From Planctomycetia bacterium (lineage in GTDB: Bacteria; Planctomycetota; Phycisphaerae; Phycisphaerales; SM1A02): DNA of 64,000 nt. A program made the translations under genes and the position numbers. The notes beneath the pieces were generated by a model. That model did no database searches and was not told the origin of the DNA. It saw nothing but the letters and a program-made list of their open reading frames with translations. The first letter of the stretch is position 1, and each line of letters opens with the position of its first letter. Shown here in pieces: positions 16,147 through 22,886 of this stretch. The stretch covers positions 1 through 64,000 of the forward strand of contig SXOD01000052.1 in the NCBI GenBank assembly GCA_005776885.1, written 5' to 3'.

Positions 16147-17216
16147 TACGAACGCGAGCGATCCGGCGGCGGGGGCACCATCGAAGGTCGTGCGTTGGCT
16201 GGTGCACTGAAGCGGCCGGGTGCCAGCTCCACGGCGCCCGCGCGCTCCAACACCATGCGGCTCGGGGCTCCAGCCGGCACTCCGCCCAACGCTCCGCCCA
16301 GCATTCGACCCGGGGCACCGCCTGGCATGGCTGGCGATGGTGGCGGAGGGGCACGGTCGCCTCGTCGATCGCGTGGATCACGAGCGCCCGCCGCACCGCG
16401 CGCAGGTCCATCCCACTCCACTTCCATTCGCTGGACGTGATCGTCGCCGTCGACCCAGAGTCGCGCGGCCGTAGGCAGTTGATCGCCATCCACCGCGCGC
16501 ACGGCTTCCAGGCAACGAAGGCCGGGCTGCGTGGAATCGGCGACTTCCGCGATGGCGTACCGAGAATCAAATCGCTCCAGCATTGAGCCGAGCGCGCCGA
16601 CGAGCAGCGTGCCGTCGCGCTGAGCGAGCCATACCGGCGCGGGGAATCCCTTGCCCCTGGGGATCTGGAAGCTCACGAAGTCCGTGCGGTCGGAGTGCCA
16701 CACGGTGTCGCCATCGCGCGCGAATGTCACCACCTTGCCGTCGGGCATCGTGAGCGTCACGAGGAAGTGCGTGTCATCAAGCACCTCAAGCGTGCCGGAG
16801 AGCGGGGGTCGATCCTCGTGAATGGCCGGCGGGAAGAGCGTGAGTGCCCAGCGCTCGACCATGGTCGTGCCATTCGCCGAGCGTGCCGAGCCGGCCGCGC
16901 CTTCCGACCGGGCGAGTGCATCCCACTGCTCGCGTGCGCTGGTCTCGCGCTGGGGGACGAAGAGGGCAAGCGCGATGAGCGCGGCGGCGGCGAGTGCGAT
17001 CGGCGCCCATCGTTCCAGCGAGAATCGGAGGGCGCGTGTGGACTCCACCGAGTCCTGCGCGAGTGCCGCGTGAAGCGCCTTCATCCGACGATCGTGTGCG
17101 GCCGCCGATGGGTCGTGCGCGATGAGGCCGCGGATGAGGGCGTGCTCGGGGGCGTGGGCGTCGTCGGCGTCGTGGGCGACTGGCGCGTCTGGGAAGTCTT
17201 GCGGCTGGTCGTTCAT
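16146..17216 (-). CDS. Membrane protein paired with ECF sigma factor (putative anti-sigma regulator)
   Basis: About 356 residues from MNDQPQDFPDAPVAHD. One transmembrane helix (WAPIALAAAALIALALFVP, about residues 67-85) separates a short acidic/His-rich cytosolic N-terminus from a longer exported domain (LSGTLEVLDDTHFLVTLTMPDG, TVWHSDRTDFVSFQIPRGKG). ATG 17216 overlaps the sigma-factor stop (ATGA), the usual arrangement of an ECF sigma and its anti-sigma factor. No zinc anti-sigma motif (HxxxCxxC) is visible. Between about 16345 and 16435 another frame has much better codon usage (reads MDLRAVRRALVIHAIDEA), suggesting two compensating indels or sequence errors. Confidence 0.6.
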   Translation of the reverse strand: MNDQPQDFPDAPVAHDADDAHAPEHALIRGLIAHDPSAAAHDRRMKALHAALAQDSVESTRALRFSLERWAPIALAAAALIALALFVPQRETSAREQWDALARSEGAAGSARSANGTTMVERWALTLFPPAIHEDRPPLSGTLEVLDDTHFLVTLTMPDGKVVTFARDGDTVWHSDRTDFVSFQIPRGKGFPAPVWLAQRDGTLLVGALGSMLERFDSRYAIAEVADSTQPGLRCLEAVRAVDGDQLPTAARLWVDGDDHVQRMEVEWDGPARGAAGARDPRDRRGDRAPPPPSPAMPGGAPGRMLGGALGGVPAGAPSRMVLERAGAVELAPGRFSAPANARPSMVPPPPDRSRS

Positions 17217-17770
17217 GCCAATGCTCCGTGGGCGCGAAGGCACTCGGCGAGCGAAGCCCGCGCACGTTGCAATCGTTTCTTGATGGTCTCTTCGTTGGCG
17301 CCAAGGGCCGCGGCGACTTCCCGCATCGGGATGTCTTGTCGATAGGCCAGCTGGACGCACTCCTGCTGGTCCCGCGTCAGCGCATCCATGCACGCTCGAA
17401 GCTTCTGCAGCACCGACTCGAAGTCGATTCGGTCGATGGCGTCCCACTGCGTCATCTGCGACGACACGGCGTCCAGGAGCGACGGGTCGATGATCGGCTG
17501 CTGCGCGGCGCGCCGGGCGCGGGCCAGTGCCACGCGAGCCGCGATGCCCCGGACCCAGGGGCCGAAGGGACGCGAGCGGTCAAAATCGCCCAGCCGCCGG
17601 AACGCCACCAGCATCGACTCCTGAAATACATCGTCCGCCTCGGCCGCGCCTCGCGTGATGCTGCGGATGTAGATCATCGTCCGGTCCGCGTTCTCGCGCA
17701 CCAAGACCTCGAAGACCTCGCGGGCCGAGGGGTCTCGGCCGCTTCCGTGTCCGCTTTCGCGTCGGGGCAT
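17213..17770 (-). CDS. ECF-type RNA polymerase sigma factor
   Basis: 185 residues. Region 2: YIRSITRGAAEADDVFQESMLVAFRRLGDF with the -10 recognition/melting helix. Region 4: LTRDQQECVQLAYRQDIPMREVAAALGANEETIKKRLQRARASL, a helix-turn-helix for the -35. Planctomycete-type short sigma-70 (about 185 aa). It is the first gene of a two-gene unit with the membrane protein that follows. Confidence 0.93.
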   Translation of the reverse strand: MPRRESGHGSGRDPSAREVFEVLVRENADRTMIYIRSITRGAAEADDVFQESMLVAFRRLGDFDRSRPFGPWVRGIAARVALARARRAAQQPIIDPSLLDAVSSQMTQWDAIDRIDFESVLQKLRACMDALTRDQQECVQLAYRQDIPMREVAAALGANEETIKKRLQRARASLAECLRAHGALA

Positions 17771-17846
17771 GTGCCTATTGTCGCCGGGGGCTGGTGGGGG
17801 ACAGGGGGGGTCTCTCCCACGATCTCAGAAGCCCTTGCTAGCCCTG

Positions 17847-18428
17847 TCAAGCACTGTCACGGAGGCGACGAAGCAGGTCCAGGACGCCCAACTCATCGGC
17901 GTGCCGCTCCACGGGGAGCCAATCGGCCTCCGGGTCACGAGATCGAGCCAGCCCGAGGAGGTCGGCCCACTGGCGTTCACTCACCTCGTTGCCGAGCCGG
18001 AACCAAACAAGCTTGGCCAAGAGGGTGTCGTCCGGTGACGAGACTGGGATCCCGGGGTCGACGATGGCGCTTCGCCGTAGGACCTCACGATCGAAGAGGG
18101 TCGTCACCGGGAAGCAGTCCACCTTGATGAGGTGCTTGCGGTGGATGATGTTGAACGAGTCTCGGGCGCGGATGGCAGAGCCGACGGTGTCCGAGTCGAC
18201 ATGGAAGATCGGCGCGAGCGCATCGATGAACTCGACGGCCTGGTTGGCCGGGATGTCAGCAACGAAGTCAATATCTGCTGTCGCCCGAGCCATCCCATAG
18301 ATTGAACTGGCCACGCTCCCAACGATGCAGTGTTCGAGTCCGAGGGCCGTCAGTTCGCGAGAGAAGTCGGCCGCCACCTCACCGAAGTCGCCGCGAAGGA
18401 CCAAAGGAGAGGAGTTGTGGGTGCTCAC
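17847..18428 (-). CDS. Nucleotidyltransferase-superfamily protein (DUF6036-like)
   Basis: 193 residues. CIVGSVASSIYGMARATADIDFVADI holds the GS(x)nDxD metal-binding pattern of the Pol-beta nucleotidyltransferase superfamily, followed by FHVDSDTVGSAIRARDSFNIIHRKHLIKVDCFP and a helical tail ending VLDLLRRLRDSA. Members transfer nucleotides to antibiotics, proteins or RNA, or act as TA toxins or antitoxins; the substrate here is unknown. Its start overlaps the stop of the small upstream gene by an ATGA, so the two are co-translated. Confidence 0.72.
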   Translation of the reverse strand: MSTHNSSPLVLRGDFGEVAADFSRELTALGLEHCIVGSVASSIYGMARATADIDFVADIPANQAVEFIDALAPIFHVDSDTVGSAIRARDSFNIIHRKHLIKVDCFPVTTLFDREVLRRSAIVDPGIPVSSPDDTLLAKLVWFRLGNEVSERQWADLLGLARSRDPEADWLPVERHADELGVLDLLRRLRDSA

Positions 18429-18694
18429 GACGAATCGCTCTCGCGCTGCGCCTCGTACTGACTAGCAAACTCCGGTGCCACATGGATCCCGTACTGAAAG
18501 GCGACCCAGTCGATGGCCAGCTGGCCCTCCCGGACGCCGGGCCGCCGCTGACGCTCGCGCGCGAAAAAGGCCTCTCGGGAAGACCTGAGCACATCGCTGC
18601 TCCACCGGAACACCCGCGCCACACGCTCGTCGATCGGGCGCCCGGCCATGAGCCTCGCCTGCAGTCTGAGAATCTCGCGCGGCGTGTCGTCCAC
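18425..18694 (-). CDS. Small hypothetical protein coupled to the nucleotidyltransferase
   Basis: About 89 residues if GTG 18694 is used: VDDTPREILRLQARLMAGR, IDERVARVFRWSSDVLRSSREAFFARERQ, GVREGQLAIDWVAFQYGIHVAPEF. It is mostly helical and charged. The frame stays open to an ATG at 18850, but that extension is Pro/Arg-rich and overlaps the trxA upstream region; ARELAASIPYDAL just before GTG 18694 could be real protein, so the start is uncertain. Its stop overlaps the nucleotidyltransferase start. A regulatory or antitoxin role is conceivable but not shown. Confidence 0.5.
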   Translation of the reverse strand: MDDTPREILRLQARLMAGRPIDERVARVFRWSSDVLRSSREAFFARERQRRPGVREGQLAIDWVAFQYGIHVAPEFASQYEAQRESDSS

Positions 18695-18922
18695 GAGGGC
18701 ATCGTAGGGAATGGATGCAGCGAGTTCGCGGGCTCGCGGGGATGGTCTGGGACGGCTTGGGCCGTTTGGGACCGCTTGGGACCGCGATCCTGCCCCCGCT
18801 AGAATCCCCACCCCGCCCAGCGACCGCCGTCGTGGGGGGATCCAGAACACCTGTTCGCCTGCAACCGCAGTTCACCGACCGCCGCAGTTCCTGCACCACT
18901 GACCTAAGAGAATCGACCCACC

Positions 18923-19246
18923 ATGGCCGGCGCCAACACCCTCGAGTTCACCGACGACAACTTCGAATCCGATGTCCTTCAGAGCAGCGTCCCGGTCCTC
19001 GTGGACTTCTGGGCGGAATGGTGCGCGCCGTGCCGCGCAATCGGACCGACCATCGACCAAGTCGCCGACGCCACCGCCGGCAAGGCCAAGGTGGGCAAGG
19101 TGAATGTGGACCACGCGCGCAATGTGGCGGTCAAGTACGGGATCATGTCGATTCCAACGATCCTGGTCTTCAAGGGCGGCCAAGTCACCCAGAAGTTCGT
19201 CGGCGGCGGGGTCCAGAAGGACCAGCTCGTCGGCGCGCTGGCCTGA
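18923..19246 (+). CDS. trxA: Thioredoxin
   Basis: 107 residues with the full thioredoxin fold: FTDDNFESDVLQSSVPVLVDFWAEWCAPC, KVNVDHARNVAVKYGIMSIPTILVFKGG (cis-Pro in SIPT) and QLVGALA. The active site is WCAPC, a natural variant of WCGPC. It reduces cytosolic disulfides. The first gene after the divergent small ORF/nucleotidyltransferase unit; a 24-bp-period duplication of its stop region follows. Confidence 0.96.
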   Translation: MAGANTLEFTDDNFESDVLQSSVPVLVDFWAEWCAPCRAIGPTIDQVADATAGKAKVGKVNVDHARNVAVKYGIMSIPTILVFKGGQVTQKFVGGGVQKDQLVGALA

Positions 19247-19273
19247 GTGCTGACCTGAGCGCTGGCCTGAGTG
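19235..19273. repeat. Direct duplication of the trxA stop region
   Basis: GCGCTGGCCTGAGTG (19235-19249) recurs exactly at 19259-19273, period 24 bp. The first copy contains the TGA of trxA, and an intermediate variant (GACCTGAGC) lies between. Confidence 0.88.
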
Positions 19274-19290
19274 ACGAAGGCGGGGGCTTC

Positions 19291-20694
19291 CTACGGTGTG
19301 TCGGCGCTCGCGGTGGTCGCGGTGCTCGCGGCGGTCGTCGAGGGCAATCGCGCCACCAGCGGAATCATCAGGATTCCCGGCAGCCCCAGCGCGACCGAGA
19401 CGGCGAAGAAGCCTCCCCATCCCAGGCTCTCCACGACATACCCGCTTGGGCTCGCGGCGATGCTGGCGGCGCCGAACATGAGCCCCGTGAAGAGCGCGTA
19501 CTGCGTCGCGCTCACGCGGGCATCGCACAGGCTCATCAGGTACGCGACGAAGACGCTGGCCACCAGGCCGTTGCAGAAGTTCTCGATCGCGATGGCCGCG
19601 ATGAAGGCGGGAATCGAGTGACCCGACCACCACAGCAGGAGATAGCCCGCGTTGCTCGCGGCCTGCAGGATCCCGAAGAGCAACAGGCAGCGCGCGACGC
19701 CCCATCGTGCGATGAGCGAGCCGCCAAGGAGCGCTCCCGCGATCGTGACAACCGCCCCTCCGAACTGTCGAAGCAGTCCGATTTCGTCCTTGGTGAAGTG
19801 GACCTCGTTCATGAGGAACGGCATGACCATCCGGCCGGGGAAGAGGTCCGGCAATCGATACACAAGCACGAAGATGATGAGCGCAATCGTGCGCCAACGG
19901 AATCGCTCGATCAGGTTGGTGATCGGGAGCAGCACATCTTGCTTGAATGACCTTGGCTTGAGCGATCCGGGCTTGAGCGATCCGGGTGCACCGCCGCGCG
20001 TTGGCTCGGTTGCCCACAGCGTGGCGACGAGGGGGACAAGCAGGACGAGCCCCATCAGTCCGTAGGAGAGCGGCCAGCCGAGTCGATCCGGAAGGATCAG
20101 CACCGCGGAGCCCGCAAGGATGACTGCGGCGCGCCATCCGGCGACATAAAGGCTTGCGCCGCGCCCAAGCGACTGCGCGTCCACGGAGTCGGCGCGATAG
20201 GCGTCAACAACCACATCGAGCGTGGCCGAACAGAATGCAAGAGCGAGAGTCGCGATGGCCACTGACAGCAGGATGGGTCTCAGCGCTCCCTGTTCAGCCA
20301 GTGCCAGGACGGCCTCGCGTGTTGGCGGCGTTCGCCACGCGATGAGCATGGTGAGTGCCACGCAGGCGACCATCGCCAGCACCAGCCACCCGCGGCGACG
20401 CCCCAGCCTCCCTGTGATCGGCGCTCGCACGGCGTCCAGGAGCGGCGCCCACAGGAACTTGAGTCCATAGGGCAGGGTGCAGAGCGCCAGCAGTCCAATG
20501 GATGTGATGTCCACCTTCACATCAGCCAGCCACGCGGTGATCGCGTCGTTGACCAAGAGGTAGGGGATGCCCGACGCCAGCCCCATCGCAGCGATGGCGG
20601 TGAGCACCGCGCCGCGTTCGTGTCGATGGGATTGCGTGAGGTGGCGCGTGTGCTGGGGCGTGGACTGGGGCTGGGGGACTCCGGCGCTGGGCAC
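19291..20694 (-). CDS. MFS transporter, AmpG (muropeptide permease)-like
   Basis: 467 residues, about 12 predicted membrane segments. GLASGIPYLLVNDAITAWLADVKVD, LWAPLLDAVRAPITGRLGRRRGWLVL (MFS loop 2-3 motif) and LATLALAFCSATLDVVVDAYRAD match AmpG transporters that import anhydro-muropeptides for recycling. The central loop contains GSLKPGSLKPRSFK, encoded by a 15-bp tandem repeat. Without an ampD/nagZ neighbour the substrate is inferred from sequence only. Confidence 0.78.
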   Translation of the reverse strand: MPSAGVPQPQSTPQHTRHLTQSHRHERGAVLTAIAAMGLASGIPYLLVNDAITAWLADVKVDITSIGLLALCTLPYGLKFLWAPLLDAVRAPITGRLGRRRGWLVLAMVACVALTMLIAWRTPPTREAVLALAEQGALRPILLSVAIATLALAFCSATLDVVVDAYRADSVDAQSLGRGASLYVAGWRAAVILAGSAVLILPDRLGWPLSYGLMGLVLLVPLVATLWATEPTRGGAPGSLKPGSLKPRSFKQDVLLPITNLIERFRWRTIALIIFVLVYRLPDLFPGRMVMPFLMNEVHFTKDEIGLLRQFGGAVVTIAGALLGGSLIARWGVARCLLLFGILQAASNAGYLLLWWSGHSIPAFIAAIAIENFCNGLVASVFVAYLMSLCDARVSATQYALFTGLMFGAASIAASPSGYVVESLGWGGFFAVSVALGLPGILMIPLVARLPSTTAASTATTASADTP

Positions 20695-20759
20695 GATGGG
20701 GGGACGGTACAGCGCAGTTCGGCTGGGGGAAGGGACCGCTCGATGGCTGGACGGGACAT

Positions 20760-20812
20760 CCTTGAAACGGTGGCCTTTTCACGCCTATCGTCAAAAAGCC
20801 ACCGCTTCAAGG
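20760..20812. other. Large imperfect hairpin upstream of tRNA-Ala
   Basis: CCTTGAAACGGTGGCCTTTT (20760-20779) pairs with AAAAAGCCACCGCTTCAAGG (20793-20812) at 18 of 20 positions, with a 13-nt loop. It sits between the AmpG-like start and the tRNA-Ala promoter. A role as terminator for transcription entering from either side is possible; the outer bases resemble those of the hairpin at 869-920. Confidence 0.6.
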
Positions 20813-20814
20813 GG

Positions 20815-20845
20815 TTGACTGATCACCAGGCACTTTGGGTATGCT
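20815..20845 (+). promoter_or_regulatory. Probable promoter of tRNA-Ala
   Basis: TTGACT (20815-20820) and TATGCT (20840-20845) with a 19-bp spacer. The -10 box ends 77 nt before the tRNA. Both hexamers are near consensus but the spacer is long. Confidence 0.4.
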
Positions 20846-20922
20846 TTCACGTTCGGTGGCTGGTCGATCGCGCGCACGCGTGGCGCTCGCTCCCCCAGCC
20901 ACCGCGACATTCAAGTACCCCC

Positions 20923-20995
20923 GGGCCTGTAGCTCAATTGGGAGAGCGCTTCCATGGCATGGAAGAGGTCGTCGGTTCAACCCCGATCAGGTCCA
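20923..20995 (+). tRNA. tRNA-Ala (anticodon GGC)
   Basis: Acceptor stem GGGCCTG/CAGGTCC (one G-T pair), D arm AGCTCAATTGGGAGAGC, anticodon stem CTTCC/GGAAG with loop ATGGCAT giving GGC, T arm GTTCAACCC. Discriminator A; CCA not fully encoded. The remnant integrase frame ends 4 nt downstream. Confidence 0.93.
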
Positions 20996-21106
20996 CCTTC
21001 ACACCGCCGCCGGCATTGCTGGCGGCGGTCGTGTTTGCGGGTGGGTGGCAGAGTCGATTCGCCACAATGGCTCAGCGGTGCGTGTCATTCGTCGCGCGAC
21101 GGCTAC

Positions 21107-21232
21107 CAGCGAGTCAAGTGGGCTGCGCACTCGCAATACGCCGCGAGATGACGGGGCGACGACGTGTGTGTAGATCATGGTCGTCTCAACATGTGCGTGC
21201 CCGAGCAGGGTCTGATTAGTGCGGATGTTCAC
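21107..21232 (-). pseudogene. C-terminal fragment of an integron-type tyrosine recombinase
   Basis: The minus-strand frame reads [24 protein letters not shown] then RVRSPLDSL. This matches the end of IntI-family integrases (LLGH...TTMIYTHV...GVRSPLD), including the catalytic His and Tyr. The N-terminal 85-90 percent, including the two arginines, is absent. The frame stays open to 20999, next to tRNA-Ala, without further similarity. Upstream (to the right) lie two attC-like sites. Confidence 0.72.
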
Positions 21233-21308
21233 CCGCTTCCGCGCTTCGATCAGCAGAGCAATCGCTCCTCATGAGGTCGATCACATTGACTTCACAACTG
21301 GCGGGCAC

Positions 21309-21370
21309 GCCGAACAAGGTGCTGCAGGGGACGCGCCGGAAGCGGCGCGCCCCTGAGCGCGGTGTCAGCT
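21309..21370. repeat. attC-like recombination site 1
   Basis: Starts with GCCGAACAAGG, close to the integron core RYYYAAC. The left arm TGCT-G-CAGGGG-A-CGCGCC pairs with the right arm GGCGCG-CCCCTG-AGCG, leaving an unpaired G and an unpaired A on one side only, the hallmark extrahelical bases of attC. It ends with GTCAGCT, near GTTRRRY. Lies between the integrase fragment and the cassette-like ORF. Confidence 0.55.
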
Positions 21371-21379
21371 GCCAAGACC

Positions 21380-21814
21380 ATGACGCACGCGCTGGAGGGA
21401 ATGAGCCCTGGGAAGAAGGCGCACCACACCGCGAAGTGGGCGCGGACGATGACGAAGTGGCTCGTCACGTACAGCCGGCGCAACGGTGCCAAGTGGAACC
21501 TGGTGGACTTCGGAGGGCGGGCGAAATCCGAATCCCGTGGCATTGTCGACCTGATCGCGATCCGGAAGGATCACCGCCGAGACAGTCCGGGGCTCAAGCG
21601 CGGCGATCTGTTCGAGATCGTGTTGATCCAAACGAAGGGTGGTGCCGCTCCCCGTCCGACAGCAGACGACGTTGCCCGCTTGAAGAAAGTCGCGAGGCAC
21701 CACAAAGCGAGGGCCATCGTTTTGGCAGAGTGGCAACGCAGAGAACGTCTCGAGCTATTCCAACTCAACGGGTCGCGTTGGCACCCGGTATTGCCAGATG
21801 AAATCTTCGGTTGA
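21380..21814 (+). CDS. Cassette-borne hypothetical protein, possible PD-(D/E)XK-like nuclease
   Basis: About 144 residues from ATG 21380 (MTHALEGMSPGKK); GTG 21362 is also in frame but lies inside attC site 1. The central part reads ARTMTKWLVTYSRRNGAKW, IVDLIAIRKDH, DLFEIVLIQTKGGAAPRP, then a lysine-rich helix (KKVARHHKARAIVLAEWQ). The D...(E/Q)xK arrangement (VDLIAI ... IQTKGG) is suggestive of the PD-(D/E)XK core, but the catalytic acid before K is Q/T here, so activity is uncertain. The ORF is bounded by attC-like sites, as expected for a single-gene cassette. GC content looks lower than its neighbours. Confidence 0.6.
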   Translation: MTHALEGMSPGKKAHHTAKWARTMTKWLVTYSRRNGAKWNLVDFGGRAKSESRGIVDLIAIRKDHRRDSPGLKRGDLFEIVLIQTKGGAAPRPTADDVARLKKVARHHKARAIVLAEWQRRERLELFQLNGSRWHPVLPDEIFG

Positions 21815-21828
21815 ACGAGCCGAATGGC

Positions 21829-21956
21829 AGCGAACAAGGCGATGGAGCCGACCGGCTTGAACGTCACTGCTCACGCCGAGCGTGAGTGCGCCGGTGACAC
21901 GGGTGCGCTATTGGCCATCCCCGCGCTCAAGCTCAGCGATCGAGGCTTGTTCAGCG
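21829..21956. repeat. attC-like recombination site 2
   Basis: Begins AGCGAACAAGGCGATGGAG, which is nearly the canonical left end of attC sites, and ends TTGTTCAGCGG, the inverted counterpart (GAACAAG/CTTGTTC). An internal hairpin (CTCACGC/GCGTGAG) fills the middle. It begins 15 nt after the cassette ORF. Length about 128 bp, within the attC range. Region 21957-22038 has nothing recognisable. Confidence 0.5.
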
Positions 21957-22038
21957 GCGAAGCGTTTCAGTTCCTCGAGCCGGTGGCGGGTTGATGCGTT
22001 CGCCTGGCCAACGGTGAGATCTACCGCGTGCCCCCTCG

Positions 22039-22087
22039 GTGAATTGATCAGATTCGACCATTTTCTGGTCGATTTCGATCAATTCAC
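22039..22087. repeat. Palindromic element Pal-2 (symmetric variant)
   Basis: GTGAATTGATC ... GATCAATTCAC arms with three mismatches around a TTTTC loop (GACCATTTTCTGGTC). It lies 14 bp downstream of the sdhB stop. The homopolymer loop of the other copies is replaced by a symmetrical centre. Confidence 0.85.
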
Positions 22088-22101
22088 GGCGGGGCCGCCC
22101 C

Positions 22102-22884
22102 CTACTTCGGCCTGAAGATCCGCAGCAGCCGCGTGATCGGGTCGTAGAACTCGTCCACGACGCGCTCCTTCAACGGAATGATCGCGTTGTCGGTGATCGT
22201 GATCGATTCCGGGCAGACCTTGGTGCAGCACTTGCCGATGTTGCAGTAGCCGATGCCGTCGCGCTCCTTGAGGTCCGCGATGCGGTCGGCGGTGTCAAGC
22301 GGGTGCATCTCCAGCGCAGCGGTGTAGACCAGGAAGCGCGGGCCGATGAACTCGTCGTGCTTGTGGTGGTCGCGCAAGACATGGCAGACATCCTGGCAGA
22401 GGAAGCACTCGATGCACTTGCGGAACTCCTGGACGCGCTCGACATCCTCCTGGAAGACGGTCCAGGTGCCGTCCGGGCGGTCGGGCTCGCGAGGCTTGAA
22501 GGGGACGATCTTCTTCTTGACCTCGTAGTTCCAGCTCACGTCCGTGACCAAGTCGCGGATCGACGGGAACGCGCGCAGCGGCTCCACGGTCACGGGCTGG
22601 TCGGCGGGCAGCGTGTCCATGCGCGTCATGCACATGAGCGACGGCTTGCCGTTGATTTCGGCGGAACACGATCCGCACTTGCCGGCCTTGCAGTTCCATC
22701 GACACGCCAGGTCGGGAGCCTGCTCGGCCTGCACCTGGTGGATGCAGTCCAGCACGACCATGCCGCCGGTGACTTGCGCGGTGTATTGCTCAAAGGCGCC
22801 GCCCTTGGCGTCGCCACGCCAGATCTTGAACTCCACGGGGCGAGTGGCGGTCGCATCAGTGACGGGATGGGAGTGCGAGGACAT
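22102..22884 (-). CDS. sdhB: Succinate dehydrogenase / fumarate reductase iron-sulfur subunit
   Basis: 260 residues. [2Fe-2S] ligands in ACRWNCKAGKCGSC and LMC; CIECFLCQDVCHV and CNIGKCCTKVCPES supply the [4Fe-4S] and [3Fe-4S] ligands. The protein passes electrons from the flavoprotein to quinone through the membrane anchor. CIECFLCQDVCHVLRDH resembles actinobacterial Sdh1-type B subunits. It starts 2 bp after the sdhA stop and is the last gene of the operon; palindrome Pal-2 follows. Confidence 0.94.
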   Translation of the reverse strand: MSSHSHPVTDATATRPVEFKIWRGDAKGGAFEQYTAQVTGGMVVLDCIHQVQAEQAPDLACRWNCKAGKCGSCSAEINGKPSLMCMTRMDTLPADQPVTVEPLRAFPSIRDLVTDVSWNYEVKKKIVPFKPREPDRPDGTWTVFQEDVERVQEFRKCIECFLCQDVCHVLRDHHKHDEFIGPRFLVYTAALEMHPLDTADRIADLKERDGIGYCNIGKCCTKVCPESITITDNAIIPLKERVVDEFYDPITRLLRIFRPK

Positions 22885-22886
22885 GG

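Noticed and set aside
20999-21106. Continuation of the integrase fragment to 20999 as coding
   Set aside because: Similarity to integrases ends after RVRSPLDSL; the rest is an open frame next to tRNA-Ala.
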